64,000 nucleotides of DNA from Ancylobacter vacuolatus (GTDB lineage Bacteria > Pseudomonadota > Alphaproteobacteria > Rhizobiales > Xanthobacteraceae), in contig NZ_JAUSUH010000005.1 in the NCBI RefSeq assembly GCF_030813595.1, positions 124,001 through 188,000 on the forward strand. Direction: 5' to 3'. The notes beneath the pieces were generated by a model. That model was not told the origin of the DNA. It did not search any database and worked only from the letters and a program-made list of their open reading frames with translations. This document shows positions 1 to 8,039 of the stretch, piece after piece (the first letter of the stretch is position 1; each line of letters opens with the position of its first letter). The position numbers were made by a program, and so were the translations under genes.

Positions 1-26
1 GGCCGGCCAGGGCCGGCGGCGCGATG

Positions 27-1067
27 TCAGCTGGCGACGGCCCGGCCCTGGGGGCGGGCCTCTTCCACCGCCAGCGCCTCGGCGGCGGTGTGCGCGGCCT
101 TGAGGTCGAGAATGCGGTCGGCCAGGGTCGGCGGGGCGCCGGGCACGCGGGAATGGCCGGCGAGCAGCGCGTCGATCGGCGAGCCGGGGCCCTCCAGCCG
201 GGCGGTGAGATGGGCGACCCCGGCGGCGATGTCGCTGATGTGCTCGCGCAGCATCGCGGTGTCGACCGTGCCATCAGGCGCCGGCTCGGGCGATTGCGGC
301 GCGGCGGCGGCCAGCGCGGTGAGGCGCTCGATACGCTCCTGCAGCGCGGCGCGCTCTTCCTGCGCCCGGGCGAGAGCCTCCTGCGCCTGCGTCAGCTCGT
401 CCGTCATCTCGTGGTTCCGGCGGCGTTCGGTTGTCAGGCTCTCGCTCGTGCTGCGCGCCGCTTCGCGCTCGCTCATCAGATGGCCGTTGGCGGTGGCGAG
501 CTGGCGGTCGAGTTCGCCGATGCGGTCCTTGAGCGTGTCGCGCAGCGTTGTCAGCGCCACATGCTCGATCTTCAGCTCGTCTTCCCGCGTGCGGGTTTCC
601 TCGAAGGCGTCGCGGGTGCGGGCGAGCTCGGTGCGGGCGTGCAGCAGGGCGGCGCGGGCTTCTTCGAGGTGGCGGGTGGTGGTTTCAAGCTCGCCGCGCA
701 GATGGTCGCGATGGCTGGCGACGCTGGCATGCTCGGTCTGCAGCGCGTCCAGCTCGGTGGAGAGCCGCTCGACGGTCTCCTGCCGGGCGCGCAGCGCCTC
801 GGCCTGCCGGACGATCTCGCCATGTTGCGCGGCGGTGCGGGCCTGCTGGCGCTCCACTTCCACTTCGAGGCGGCGGATGCCGACGGCGAACAGCGCGCGC
901 TGCTCGTCCTTGTCGGCCTGAACCTCGGCGATCGAGACGGGGATAGCGCCCTCGATCCGCTTGCGGGTGAGCCGCACCGCCCGCCGCCACACGGCCGGCA
1001 GCGTGAGCAGCGCCAGCAGGGTCGCGGCCAGGAAGCCGATGGCGGCGTACATGATCGCTTCGATCAT
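27..1067 (-). CDS. Membrane-anchored coiled-coil protein of unknown function
   Basis: Predicted 346-residue protein, complete within the window. Residues about 5-27 form one hydrophobic helix (MIEAIMYAAIGFLAATLLALL), followed by a basic stretch (RRAVRLTRKR), so the bulk should face the cytoplasm. From about residue 45 to 250 the sequence is almost entirely Glu/Arg/Ala/Leu heptads, a long coiled coil; the last 90 residues are Pro/Ala-rich and less regular. I recognise no catalytic domain. The architecture (single TM plus long cytoplasmic coiled coil) suggests a scaffold, but that is inference. It lies downstream of eipA on the same strand, separated from it by an intrinsic terminator. Confidence 0.8.
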   Translation of the reverse strand: MIEAIMYAAIGFLAATLLALLTLPAVWRRAVRLTRKRIEGAIPVSIAEVQADKDEQRALFAVGIRRLEVEVERQQARTAAQHGEIVRQAEALRARQETVERLSTELDALQTEHASVASHRDHLRGELETTTRHLEEARAALLHARTELARTRDAFEETRTREDELKIEHVALTTLRDTLKDRIGELDRQLATANGHLMSEREAARSTSESLTTERRRNHEMTDELTQAQEALARAQEERAALQERIERLTALAAAAPQSPEPAPDGTVDTAMLREHISDIAAGVAHLTARLEGPGSPIDALLAGHSRVPGAPPTLADRILDLKAAHTAAEALAVEEARPQGRAVAS

Positions 1068-1142
1068 GCGGCGATCTCACCTCACAACACGGCGGCGGTC
1101 CGGAGCGGACGGCCGGCCAGGGAGCCAACAGGTTACAGATAT

Positions 1143-1166
1143 CAAAACGGCCGGGCTAGCCCGGCC
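1143..1166 (-). terminator. Intrinsic terminator of eipA
   Basis: A perfect inverted repeat ggccgggctagcccggcc (1149-1166) is followed on the minus strand by a short T tract (gttttgat). It sits 23 bp past the eipA stop codon. Confidence 0.75.
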
Positions 1167-1188
1167 GCACGGCGTCAGGCGGGGCGGT

Positions 1189-1761
1189 TCAGAAGGGATT
1201 CCACGTCGCGGCGGGGGTGAATTTGAGATAGCCGATATTGGCGCCGAGGCGCACACCGACGCCGGAGCGGATCGGCACGACGACGATATTGTCCGAGGCC
1301 AGCGCCGTCATGCCGAAGCCGGCGACGAAATAGGCCGAGCCGGAAATGCCGCCGAAGCGCCGGAAGATGTCGTTGATGCCGTTGAGATTATACACCAGAA
1401 TCATGGTGCGGGCGCCGTCGCCGCCGAAATCCCAGCCGAGCGAAGGGCCCTGCCAGTACACCTTCAGGTCGCCGGCATTGCGGGTGTAGAGCGTGCCGTC
1501 GCCATAGCGCAGGCCGCCGACAAAGGCGCCGGAACCTTCCTGGCCGAGAATATAGCCATTGGGCTGGCCCCACTGGTTGACCGCCTTCTCGATCGACAAA
1601 GCAAGGCCGCGCGAGACCTCGCCGAAGAAGCCGTGCCCCTGCTGCACCAGTTCGTCGCTGGAATAGGTGTTGGCCTGCTGCTGCGCCTGCGCGGGTGCGG
1701 CGAGCACGGGCAAAGCCAGGAGAAGGGCGAAGCAGGCATAAAGGGCGCGCAAGGTCGGCAT
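1189..1761 (-). CDS. eipA: DUF1134 envelope protein, EipA-like
   Basis: 190-residue protein starting at an internal ATG that directly precedes a signal peptide (MPTLRALYACFALLLALPVLA...AQA); a longer in-frame start 13 codons upstream would bury the signal. The mature part matches DUF1134: SRGLALSIEKAVNQWGQPNGYI, a Gly-rich centre, and GVGVRLGANIGYLKFT near the C terminus. In Brucella the DUF1134 protein EipA is a periplasmic envelope-integrity factor controlled by CtrA and, as I recall, encoded beside chpT and ctrA; the same neighbourhood appears here (chpT at 2967, ctrA at 6410). Family membership is strong; the cell-envelope role is carried over from Brucella. Confidence 0.85.
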   Translation of the reverse strand: MPTLRALYACFALLLALPVLAAPAQAQQQANTYSSDELVQQGHGFFGEVSRGLALSIEKAVNQWGQPNGYILGQEGSGAFVGGLRYGDGTLYTRNAGDLKVYWQGPSLGWDFGGDGARTMILVYNLNGINDIFRRFGGISGSAYFVAGFGMTALASDNIVVVPIRSGVGVRLGANIGYLKFTPAATWNPF

Positions 1762-1943
1762 GGACGGTCTCGCGTTTGATCTCAACAAGCGGGGCGTCAC
1801 CCGACACGGGCCCGATTCAGAACCCAGGCAACCAACACCCCGACGCTATCAATAGCATGGAGTGCGACCAGAGAAAGGCGAGGGGCGCCCAAAAGGGTCG
1901 CGAGCGGCGCATCTGGGGCGCCACTGTGGCCGGACGGCCCGCC

Positions 1944-2765
1944 TCAGGAGCCGGCCCCTCGCACTATGAAACCGTGCACGCGGTAGTCGGCCTGAGTGCG
2001 GCCATAGGGCAGGGAGCTGCCATCGGGCCGGCACACGCTGCCGCCGGCGGCCCGCACCACCGCATGGCCGGCGGCGACATCCCATTCGCACACCGTGCCG
2101 AAGCGCGGGTAGAGATCGGCCCGGCCTTCCGCCACCAGGCCGAATTTCAGCGCCGAGCCGCAGCTGATCTTTTCGGCGATGTCGAGATCGGCGAGAAAAG
2201 CTGAGGTCTGCGGGTCGAGATGCGAGCGGCTGGCGACCGCGACCAGCCCCGCGCGCGGCATCGGCCGGCAGCGAATCGACGCCCAGGTCGCGGGATCGGC
2301 GTCGCGCCCGCCGAGAAAGGCGCCGCTCCCTTGCGCCGTGGTCGCGCCGGCATAGAGTTTGTTCACCGCCGGGGCGAGCACGATGCCGAAGCTCGGCACC
2401 CCGGCTTCCACCAGCCCGATATTGACGGTGAATTCGCCGCTGGCGCCGATGAATTCGCGGGTGCCGTCCAGCGGGTCGACCAGCAGGAAGGTCTCGGCCG
2501 GCGCCCCCAGTGCCTCGCCCTTGCCCTGCGCCACCGCTTCCTCGGCGATGACGGGAACGCCCGGCAGCAGGCGGGCGAGCTCCGCGCGCAGCAATTCCTC
2601 CGAGGCGAGATCGGCGGCGGTCACGGGGCTCTCGTCGCTCTTCTGCGCGACGCTCAGCCCTTCGGCACGGATGCGCAGAATGACCTCGCCGGCCTTCAGC
2701 GCCGCACCGGCAAGGGCGGACAACAGGCTGAGATCGGGCGGCAGAAGCGGGAGCGGGGAGGGCAT
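1944..2765 (-). CDS. cysQ: 3'(2'),5'-bisphosphate nucleotidase CysQ
   Basis: 273-residue inositol-monophosphatase-family enzyme that removes the 3'-phosphate of PAP/PAPS in sulfur assimilation. Metal-binding motifs are visible: EEAVAQG, then VDPLDGTREFIGASGEFTVN (the DPxDGTxxF core), and near the C terminus CEWDVAAGHAVVRAAGG (WDxAAG). The start is placed at the ATG at 2765 (MPSPLPLLPPDLSLL); the 42 extra in-frame residues upstream are Pro/Arg/Ser-rich and unlike the family. Transcribed divergently from chpT. Other IMPase paralogues are possible, but GTREFI is typical of CysQ. Confidence 0.9.
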   Translation of the reverse strand: MPSPLPLLPPDLSLLSALAGAALKAGEVILRIRAEGLSVAQKSDESPVTAADLASEELLRAELARLLPGVPVIAEEAVAQGKGEALGAPAETFLLVDPLDGTREFIGASGEFTVNIGLVEAGVPSFGIVLAPAVNKLYAGATTAQGSGAFLGGRDADPATWASIRCRPMPRAGLVAVASRSHLDPQTSAFLADLDIAEKISCGSALKFGLVAEGRADLYPRFGTVCEWDVAAGHAVVRAAGGSVCRPDGSSLPYGRTQADYRVHGFIVRGAGS

Positions 2766-2966
2766 TGCGCGAGCATTCCGGCGTGGCGAGAGAAGGGGAC
2801 GAGAACGGGGCGGGCGTTGCGGCGAGAGTTGAGGCGAGAGCTTGGGCGGCAGGGAGAAACGGTTGGCCTCAATGGGAGCGCGGTGTATCACACCTCAACG
2901 GTCGGCCGCACGGGCCGGCTGCATTCGGGGCGGCCGATTCGCCGCACAAATTCCGCAAGGGACGCG

Positions 2967-3614
2967 ATGACGACCGCCATCGACCTCGACAAGCTCGACC
3001 TCGCCGCCCTCCTGTGCTCGCGCGTGTGCCACGACGTGATCAGCCCGGTCGGCGCCATCGTCAACGGGCTCGAAGTGCTGGAGGATGAGGACGACCCGGC
3101 GATGAAGAGCTTCGCGCTCGACCTCATCGCCAAGAGCGCCCGGCAGGCTTCCGCCCGGCTGCAATTCGCCCGCCTCGCCTTCGGTGCCGCCGGTTCGGCC
3201 GGGGCGCAGATCGACACCGGCGATGCCGAGAAGGTGGCGCGCGGCTTTATCGAGGACGACCGCACGAGCCTGACCTGGCAGCTGCCGCGGGTGCTGGCGC
3301 CGAAGAACAAGGTGAAGCTGCTGCTGAACCTGCTTGTGGTCGCCACCTCCACCATTCCGCGCGGCGGGCGTATCGGCGTGGAAGAGAACGGCACCGGCGA
3401 GGAGGGTGGCTTCCGCCTCTCGACCCAGGGCAGCCATTCCCGCATCCCCCCCCACCTGGTGGCGCTGCTGGCCGGGCAGGCGCAGGAGGGCGGCTCGCTC
3501 GACGCCCACGCCATCCAGCCGCATTACACCGGCCTACTGGCGCGGGCGACCGGTTATGGCATCAGCCTCGCCCATGAGGGCGACGCGGTGACGATCCTGG
3601 TGGCGCGCGGCTGA
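2967..3614 (+). CDS. chpT: Histidine phosphotransferase ChpT
   Basis: 215-residue ChpT, the phosphotransfer protein that carries phosphate from hybrid kinase CckA to the response regulators CtrA and CpdR. The N-terminal dimerisation helix has the HxxxP phospho-acceptor segment LLCSRVCHDVISPVGAIVNG with His22; the rest is a degenerate HATPase-like fold (KVKLLLNLLVVATSTIPRGG). Start at ATG 2967, where the characteristic DLAALLCSR begins soon after; upstream in-frame sequence is antisense to cysQ. ctrA lies 2.8 kb downstream, so both ends of the relay's second half sit in one locus; cckA is not in the window. Confidence 0.92.
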   Translation: MTTAIDLDKLDLAALLCSRVCHDVISPVGAIVNGLEVLEDEDDPAMKSFALDLIAKSARQASARLQFARLAFGAAGSAGAQIDTGDAEKVARGFIEDDRTSLTWQLPRVLAPKNKVKLLLNLLVVATSTIPRGGRIGVEENGTGEEGGFRLSTQGSHSRIPPHLVALLAGQAQEGGSLDAHAIQPHYTGLLARATGYGISLAHEGDAVTILVARG

Positions 3615-3753
3615 GCGGGCGGGATCGCAGGCTGGATCGCAGGCTTGCCGGGACAGCTTACCGAAGGTTCAGACGACATTAACGGTATCGGTGGAAACTG
3701 ACGCTCGCAGGCCGAAAGGCCGGCGTGTCGTGCTCCAGTTCTGCCGGTCGCCC

Positions 3754-5025
3754 ATGTCCCCCGTCGATTCCCTGCCCGCCGCGCCGCGCGGCCCCGTCTC
3801 CCGCGAAGCCGCCCGCATCGCCGCGAGCCTGCGCGCCCCCGCGCCGCGTTACGAGCCGGCGCGCCTGGAGGCGGCGCGCGCCGACATTCCCCGTGCCGAC
3901 CTTCCGACTGTCCACATATCCCCGGCCGACGCGCCGGTGATGGCGCGGCTCCCGGCCGGCGCGCCGCGCGTCGAGATCATGGCTTTCGCGCTGGGCGGGC
4001 TGCGCCTGGCCTTTCCCGCCGCTCAGGTGATGGATTCGATGACCGCGAGCGGCGCGCGCTGGGCGCGGCTGCTGGCGATGGCCGACACCGGGACGCTGGC
4101 GTCGAGCGGCCTGCCGCTGATCGAGCTCGCCGCCCGCATGGGCGTCACCACGCCGCGCGCCGCCAAGGGCACGCTGCTGCTGGTCGGCAGCGGCGGCAAG
4201 GTGCGCGCCGCCGTGCTGGTGGAGGGCGAGCTTGAGCGCCACAATGCGGTGGTGGACGCCTTGCCGCCGGGCTGGCGCGACCGCTTCGGCCCCGGCGCCC
4301 ACATGCTGGAAGGCGTGGCGCGGCTCGCCGATGGCGCGCGGGTGGCGATGGTCGATTTGCCGCTCGGCGTGGCGATGAAGCGCCCGGCTCCCGAGGCCGA
4401 TACCGCGCATCTGCTGGTGCGGGCCGGGCGGGCGCAGATGGAGGCGGTCCGCGTCGCCACGCTGCAGAGCGTGACGGCGCTGGAGAAGGTGCCGGGCATC
4501 GCGCTGCTGCCCACTCCCGGCCGGCCGACGCGGCGCATGCTGCTGGCCTTTGGCGGTGAGGGCGAGGCGGTGGTGGTCGACGAAATTGTCGGGCTGGCGC
4601 CGCAGGGGCGGATCGAGCGGGTGGGGGGGCTGCGCTTTCTCGCCACCGCCAGCGGCCGCTACCGGCTGCTGGAGCCGGCCGGCACGCAGGCGCCGCGCCC
4701 CGGCCCGCTGCGGGTGCTGGTGACGGCACCGGAAGGGGAGGCCCGCACCGCCCTGCGCGACCTCGTCCGCTCCATGGGCCATGAGGTGCGGCTGGCCGAC
4801 GACCCGCGCGCGGTGCGGCTGATGGGCGGGCGCTTCGACCTCATCCTGTTCGATCTCGACGCCTATGCCGGCGTGCGCGAGGTGGGCGTCGCGTCGCAGG
4901 ATTCCGGCCGGCGCATCGGCCTCGCCACCGCTCCCCTTTCGCCGCCGCCTGGCTTCGACGCCGTGGTGAAGGCGGGCGACAAGGTGGCGCTGGTGCTGGC
5001 GCTGCTGGCGCCGGCGACACGCTGA
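3754..5025 (+). CDS. CheW-like domain protein with degenerate receiver domain
   Basis: 423 residues from ATG 3754. A longer GTG start at 3691 exists, but those 21 codons have clearly lower third-position GC than the rest. After a Pro/Ala-rich N terminus there are two apparent CheW-like beta-barrel units: EIMAFALGGLRLAFPAAQVMD ... LLLVGSGGKVRAAVLVE, and ...RRMLLAFGGEGEAVVVDEIVG... A receiver-like C terminus follows (PLRVLVTAPEGEARTALRDLVRSMGHEVRLA...RFDLILFDLDAY). The receiver keeps an Asp after its third strand, but the first-strand acidic pair is replaced (VTAPEGE). No HATPase or Hpt domain is present, so it is not a complete CheA. Its position 140 bp after chpT suggests a signalling role; the partner is unknown. 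Confidence 0.7.
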   Translation: MSPVDSLPAAPRGPVSREAARIAASLRAPAPRYEPARLEAARADIPRADLPTVHISPADAPVMARLPAGAPRVEIMAFALGGLRLAFPAAQVMDSMTASGARWARLLAMADTGTLASSGLPLIELAARMGVTTPRAAKGTLLLVGSGGKVRAAVLVEGELERHNAVVDALPPGWRDRFGPGAHMLEGVARLADGARVAMVDLPLGVAMKRPAPEADTAHLLVRAGRAQMEAVRVATLQSVTALEKVPGIALLPTPGRPTRRMLLAFGGEGEAVVVDEIVGLAPQGRIERVGGLRFLATASGRYRLLEPAGTQAPRPGPLRVLVTAPEGEARTALRDLVRSMGHEVRLADDPRAVRLMGGRFDLILFDLDAYAGVREVGVASQDSGRRIGLATAPLSPPPGFDAVVKAGDKVALVLALLAPATR

Positions 5026-5046
5026 GCGGCGGGCGGCATCGCCCCC

Positions 5047-5080
5047 GCCATCACGGCTGCGCCATCACGGCTGCGCCATC
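5047..5080. repeat. Short tandem repeat, 14 bp unit
   Basis: Two adjacent copies of gccatcacggctgc plus a partial third, in the 155 bp gap before the small secreted protein gene. Function unknown. Confidence 0.6.
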
Positions 5081-5180
5081 CGTGCTTTACCCGCTGTACC
5101 GCCCCGCCGTGGCTTGGTAGCGTGCCATCGACACCGCCGCTCCCGGTCGAGACCGAAGGGCGCGCCTGCGGGATGGGTCG

Positions 5181-5591
5181 ATGCGCCTTTTGTCCGTTTT
5201 CCGACTGATGCTGGCGCTGGTCGCGCTCGGCGCCGTGCTGGCTGGCCCGGCGGCGGCGACGCGGGCGATGGCGGCGCCCGGCATAGGCTCGTCCGGCATA
5301 GGCTCGTCTGGCATGGGCTCGTCCGCGATGCCCTGCCATGAGGCGCTGCGCGATCAGGTCCCTCGCGCGCTCGACGCCGCGCCGGCCGGCCATCCTTTGG
5401 TCGCGGACGCGGCGGCCTCGCCGCTCTCCCCGCATCTGTGCTGCGTGCTCAGTGCTCTCGTGATGACGCCGCCGGCCGCGCCGGCGCTGCGGCCGCCGGA
5501 GGCTGAGCGAGCACCGCTCGCCCTGCCGGCCGGTCGGCCGCTGGCCGGCCTCGCCCTGCCGATTCCGGTGCCGCCGCCGCGCCTTCTCTGA
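5181..5591 (+). CDS. Small secreted Cys/Pro-rich protein
   Basis: 136 residues with a signal peptide ([26 protein letters not shown]). It carries a short [15 protein letters not shown] repeat, encoded by a 15 bp tandem repeat at 5281-5330, then MPCHEAL and [11 protein letters not shown], and a Pro-rich tail. The scattered His/Cys pattern resembles small DUF2946-type proteins encoded with periplasmic copper proteins, and the next gene 50 bp downstream encodes a His/Met-rich DUF305 protein. I cannot assign a family firmly; metal handling is inference from context. Confidence 0.65.
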   Translation: MRLLSVFRLMLALVALGAVLAGPAAATRAMAAPGIGSSGIGSSGMGSSAMPCHEALRDQVPRALDAAPAGHPLVADAAASPLSPHLCCVLSALVMTPPAAPALRPPEAERAPLALPAGRPLAGLALPIPVPPPRLL

Positions 5592-5641
5592 GCGTTCCGC
5601 GCGGCCGACCGGCCGCTTTCCCAACCTCAGAGGATATCCAC

Positions 5642-6040
5642 ATGAACCGTCACATCCGCGCCGGGCTTCTGGCCGCCGGCCTCGCCCTGTCGCCCGCCCT
5701 CGCTCTCGGGCAGGACGCCTCGACACCCAACGCCATGCCGCACGGCGCCATGCCGATGGACCATAGCGGCCACATGGGCGCCGCCGGCCCCTCGACGCAG
5801 GCGTTCGAGGCCGCCAATGCCCGCATGCACGCGGACATGGCCATTCCCTTCACCGGCAACACCGACATCGACTTCGCCCGCGGCATGATCCCCCATCACG
5901 AGGGGGCGATCGCCATGGCGCGGATCGAGCTCGAATATGGCAAGGACCCGGAGCTGCGGGCGCTGGCGCAGGAGATCATCAAGGCGCAGGAGGGCGAGAT
6001 CGCCTTCCTCAAGGCCTGGCTGGCCAAGAAGGCGAAGTAG
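5642..6040 (+). CDS. DUF305 family periplasmic protein
   Basis: 132 residues: signal peptide ([23 protein letters not shown]), a Met/His-rich linker ([15 protein letters not shown]), then a DUF305 helical domain with the hallmark [20 protein letters not shown] (His85, His86) and a Lys-rich end. DUF305 (ferritin-like helical bundle; CopM-type proteins in cyanobacteria bind copper) is often found near copper-resistance genes. It probably forms a two-gene unit with the preceding small protein. Substrate and role here are not shown by sequence. Confidence 0.88.
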   Translation: MNRHIRAGLLAAGLALSPALALGQDASTPNAMPHGAMPMDHSGHMGAAGPSTQAFEAANARMHADMAIPFTGNTDIDFARGMIPHHEGAIAMARIELEYGKDPELRALAQEIIKAQEGEIAFLKAWLAKKAK

Positions 6041-6067
6041 CCGAGGGCGGGGGGCGCTTTCACCCGA

Positions 6068-6299
6068 CGTCATCCCGGACGGCCGGAACGGCCGATCCGG
6101 GATCGCGCGCAGGGGAGGGCGGTCCCATCGACCCCCGTTATGCCCGGGGGTGGTCCGGGCATCCGCGAGTGGGGGATTGTCATCGACCCCGTCATGGCCG
6201 GGTCAAGCCCGGCCATGACGGAGTGGGGAGAGGCAAACCCCGCCACACCTAACCCGGCCACACCGATCCCGGCTCTCGCGGCGCTCGGCCGGGATGACG
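6068..6299. repeat. Mosaic of family B palindromic (REP-like) repeats
   Basis: The 369 bp gap between the DUF305 gene and ctrA holds four stem-loops: 6068-6106 (cgtcatcccggacggccgg...gatccgggatcg), 6136-6162 (cgttatgcccggg...ccgggcat), 6190-6220 (cgtcatggccggg...cccggccatgacg) and 6264-6299 (gatcccggct...ggccgggatgacg). The outer two are the halves of the family B element seen also at 15464, 20224 and 61073. The remainder of the gap holds the ctrA terminator. Confidence 0.85.
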
Positions 6300-6349
6300 G
6301 CGGGCGAGGGACGCCCGCCACATCGAAACCCCGCCGCACCAGACCCGAA

Positions 6350-6376
6350 AACAAAAACCCCGCCTTGCGGCGGGGC
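6350..6376 (-). terminator. Intrinsic terminator of ctrA
   Basis: Perfect GC stem ccccgcc/ggcgggg (6358-6364 and 6369-6375) with loop ttgc. On the minus strand it is followed by TTTTTGTTTT. It sits 34 bp beyond the ctrA stop codon. Confidence 0.93.
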
Positions 6377-6409
6377 TTAAGTTGGGGAGGGTTCGTCAAG
6401 CGCGGAAAA

Positions 6410-7111
6410 TCAGGCGGACATGCGGTCCGATTCATTGCCGGCGTCGCGCAGCACATAGCCGCGGCCCCAGACGGTCTCGATGAAATTGTGGCCCTGCGAG
6501 GCGTTGGCGAGCTTCTTGCGCAGCTTGCAGATGAAGACGTCGATGATCTTCAGCTCCGGCTCGTCCATGCCGCCATAGAGATGGTTGAGGAACATCTCCT
6601 TGGTCAGCGTGGTGCCCTTGCGCAGCGAGAGGAGCTCCAGCATCTGGTACTCCTTGCCGGTGAGATGCACCCGGTTGCCGGCGACCTCGACTGTCTTGGT
6701 GTCGAGATTGACCACCAGATCGCCCGTGGTGATGACCGACTGGGCGTGGCCCTTGGAGCGGCGCACGATGGCGTGGATGCGGGCGACCAGCTCGTCCTTG
6801 TGGAACGGCTTGGTGAGATAATCGTCGGCGCCGAAGCCGAGACCCTTCACCTTGTCCTCGATGCCGGCGAGGCCGGAGAGGATGAGGATCGGCGTCTTCA
6901 CCTTGGCGACGCGCAGCCCCTTGAGGACGTCATAGCCCGACATATCGGGCAGATTGAGGTCCAGAAGGATAATGTCATAGTCGTAGAGTTTGCCGAGATC
7001 GACGCCCTCTTCACCGAGATCGGTCGTGTAGACGTTGAAGTTCTCGGACTTGAGCATCAACTCGATGCTCTGCGCGGTCGCGCGGTCGTCCTCGATGAGC
7101 AAGACGCGCAT
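6410..7111 (-). CDS. ctrA: Cell-cycle response regulator CtrA
   Basis: 233-residue OmpR-family response regulator. The receiver begins [20 protein letters not shown]; acidic pocket Asp8/Asp9, phospho-acceptor Asp51 ([18 protein letters not shown]), and Lys in DDYLTKPF. The winged-helix DNA-binding domain (about 125-225) contains [20 protein letters not shown] and the recognition region [19 protein letters not shown], typical of CtrA. It controls replication initiation, division and flagellar genes in alphaproteobacteria and is phosphorylated through ChpT (encoded at 2967). The C terminus ends RMSA rather than the Ala-Ala degradation tag of Caulobacter. Good Shine-Dalgarno (gggaagggga) upstream; the upstream region is rich in GANTC sites. 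Confidence 0.97.
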   Translation of the reverse strand: MRVLLIEDDRATAQSIELMLKSENFNVYTTDLGEEGVDLGKLYDYDIILLDLNLPDMSGYDVLKGLRVAKVKTPILILSGLAGIEDKVKGLGFGADDYLTKPFHKDELVARIHAIVRRSKGHAQSVITTGDLVVNLDTKTVEVAGNRVHLTGKEYQMLELLSLRKGTTLTKEMFLNHLYGGMDEPELKIIDVFICKLRKKLANASQGHNFIETVWGRGYVLRDAGNESDRMSA

Positions 7112-7634
7112 GCCAATCCCCTTCCCTCGCCATGGCCCCGGGGGGTTCAGCGCTCAACCGGACTCTTTCAAGCCGAGCGTGAACCCACCCCGCGCCCGGC
7201 TCGACACACACCGATTCGTTACTTCGTGAGACAAGGGGTAACAAAAACCGATTCCCGAGCACAAGCGGTGAGCCGAATTATCTTCGAGTCTTCCCGCAAC
7301 AGTTTGTTCGAAAATCGGAATTTCTCATTCCGATATCTGAAGTCGAATCTTAACAAGCATGCCTAAGTGAGTCTCTCGACTCCGCTTTCACGGGCGCCGC
7401 GACCCCACCGGACGACATCGCGATCATTAATGAGCCCGGTAAACAAATCGTTTCGATCCGGAGCCCTTGTGACGCTTTCCCCGGCGCCCGCTACCTTTTC
7501 CGCAAAAAGAGTAAGGAAGCGGCAACATCTGTTGGCGAAAATGCCCTTGCCGCGGCGTGATGGCGGCACGTGACGACCGCCTTGTCGCGCCCCATCGGGG
7601 AAGCGGGCGGACGACGGAACGGAGTAAGCCGACC
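7112..7634. promoter_or_regulatory. ctrA / fliJ divergent regulatory region
   Basis: 523 bp without a gene, markedly richer in A/T than its surroundings. It contains seven GANTC (CcrM-type) sites at 7161, 7213, 7250, 7286, 7345, 7369 and 7378, a perfect 8 bp inverted repeat at 7314-7334, and a TTAAC half-site for CtrA at 7350-7354. A second weak candidate, TTAA at 7427-7430, is followed eight bases later by GTAA. In Caulobacter, ctrA is autoregulated and one promoter is controlled by GANTC methylation state; the same logic is plausible here. Confidence 0.75.
7314..7334. promoter_or_regulatory. Perfect inverted repeat upstream of ctrA
   Basis: ATCGGAAT - TTCTC - ATTCCGAT, 8 bp arms with a 5 bp spacer, 203 bp upstream of the ctrA start codon. 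It is an operator-like dyad with no following T tract, so it is unlikely to be a terminator. The binding protein is unknown. Confidence 0.55.
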
Positions 7635-8033
7635 ATGAAGTCGCTCGACACCCTCATCCGCCTCAAGCGGTTCCAGGCGGAAGAAAAGCGCCGCCATCTG
7701 GCGCAGATCGAGACCATGATCGCGGAATTCGACCGCATGTCCCGCGATCTCGAACGCGAGATCGAGGCCGAGGAGCAGCGCTCGGGCATCACCGACACCC
7801 AGCATTTCGCCTATTCGACCTATGCCCGCGCCGCCGCCACCCGCCGCGACAATATGCGCCGCTCCGCCGACGAGCTGAAAGGCCAGCTCAGCGAGGCGCG
7901 CCTCGCCCATGACGAGGCGCTGGACGAGCTGAAGAAGATGGAAGCGCTCGGCGAGCGCGAGCGGGTCGAGGCGCCGGTCGAGATGCCGCCGCGCAACATC
8001 GCCGGCCGCGCCCGGGCCGTGCTCGGCGCCTGA
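7635..8033 (+). CDS. fliJ: FliJ-like flagellar export protein
   Basis: 132 residues, almost wholly alpha-helical coiled coil: MKSLDTLIRLKRFQAEEKRRHLAQIE at the N terminus, then heptads through residue about 110. FliJ is the small coiled-coil subunit of the flagellar type III export ATPase complex (with FliI and FliH), and a fliJ gene commonly lies beside ctrA in Hyphomicrobiales. Start ATG 7635 with ggagtaag upstream. No fliI is adjacent, so the gene is isolated from the flagellar cluster. FliJ proteins are poorly conserved; the assignment rests on length, helical pattern and location. Confidence 0.78.
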   Translation: MKSLDTLIRLKRFQAEEKRRHLAQIETMIAEFDRMSRDLEREIEAEEQRSGITDTQHFAYSTYARAAATRRDNMRRSADELKGQLSEARLAHDEALDELKKMEALGERERVEAPVEMPPRNIAGRARAVLGA

Positions 8034-8039
8034 GCGGGC

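Noticed and set aside
24-1220. A 398-codon plus-strand frame opposite the coiled-coil gene
   Set aside because: Gly/Arg-rich translation; the minus-strand frame has a sensible TM helix, heptads and start.
7350-7367. A full CtrA box (TTAA-N7-TTAA) upstream of ctrA
   Set aside because: Only one half-site (TTAAC) is exact; the second half is off in spacing and sequence, so I list it as a half-site only.
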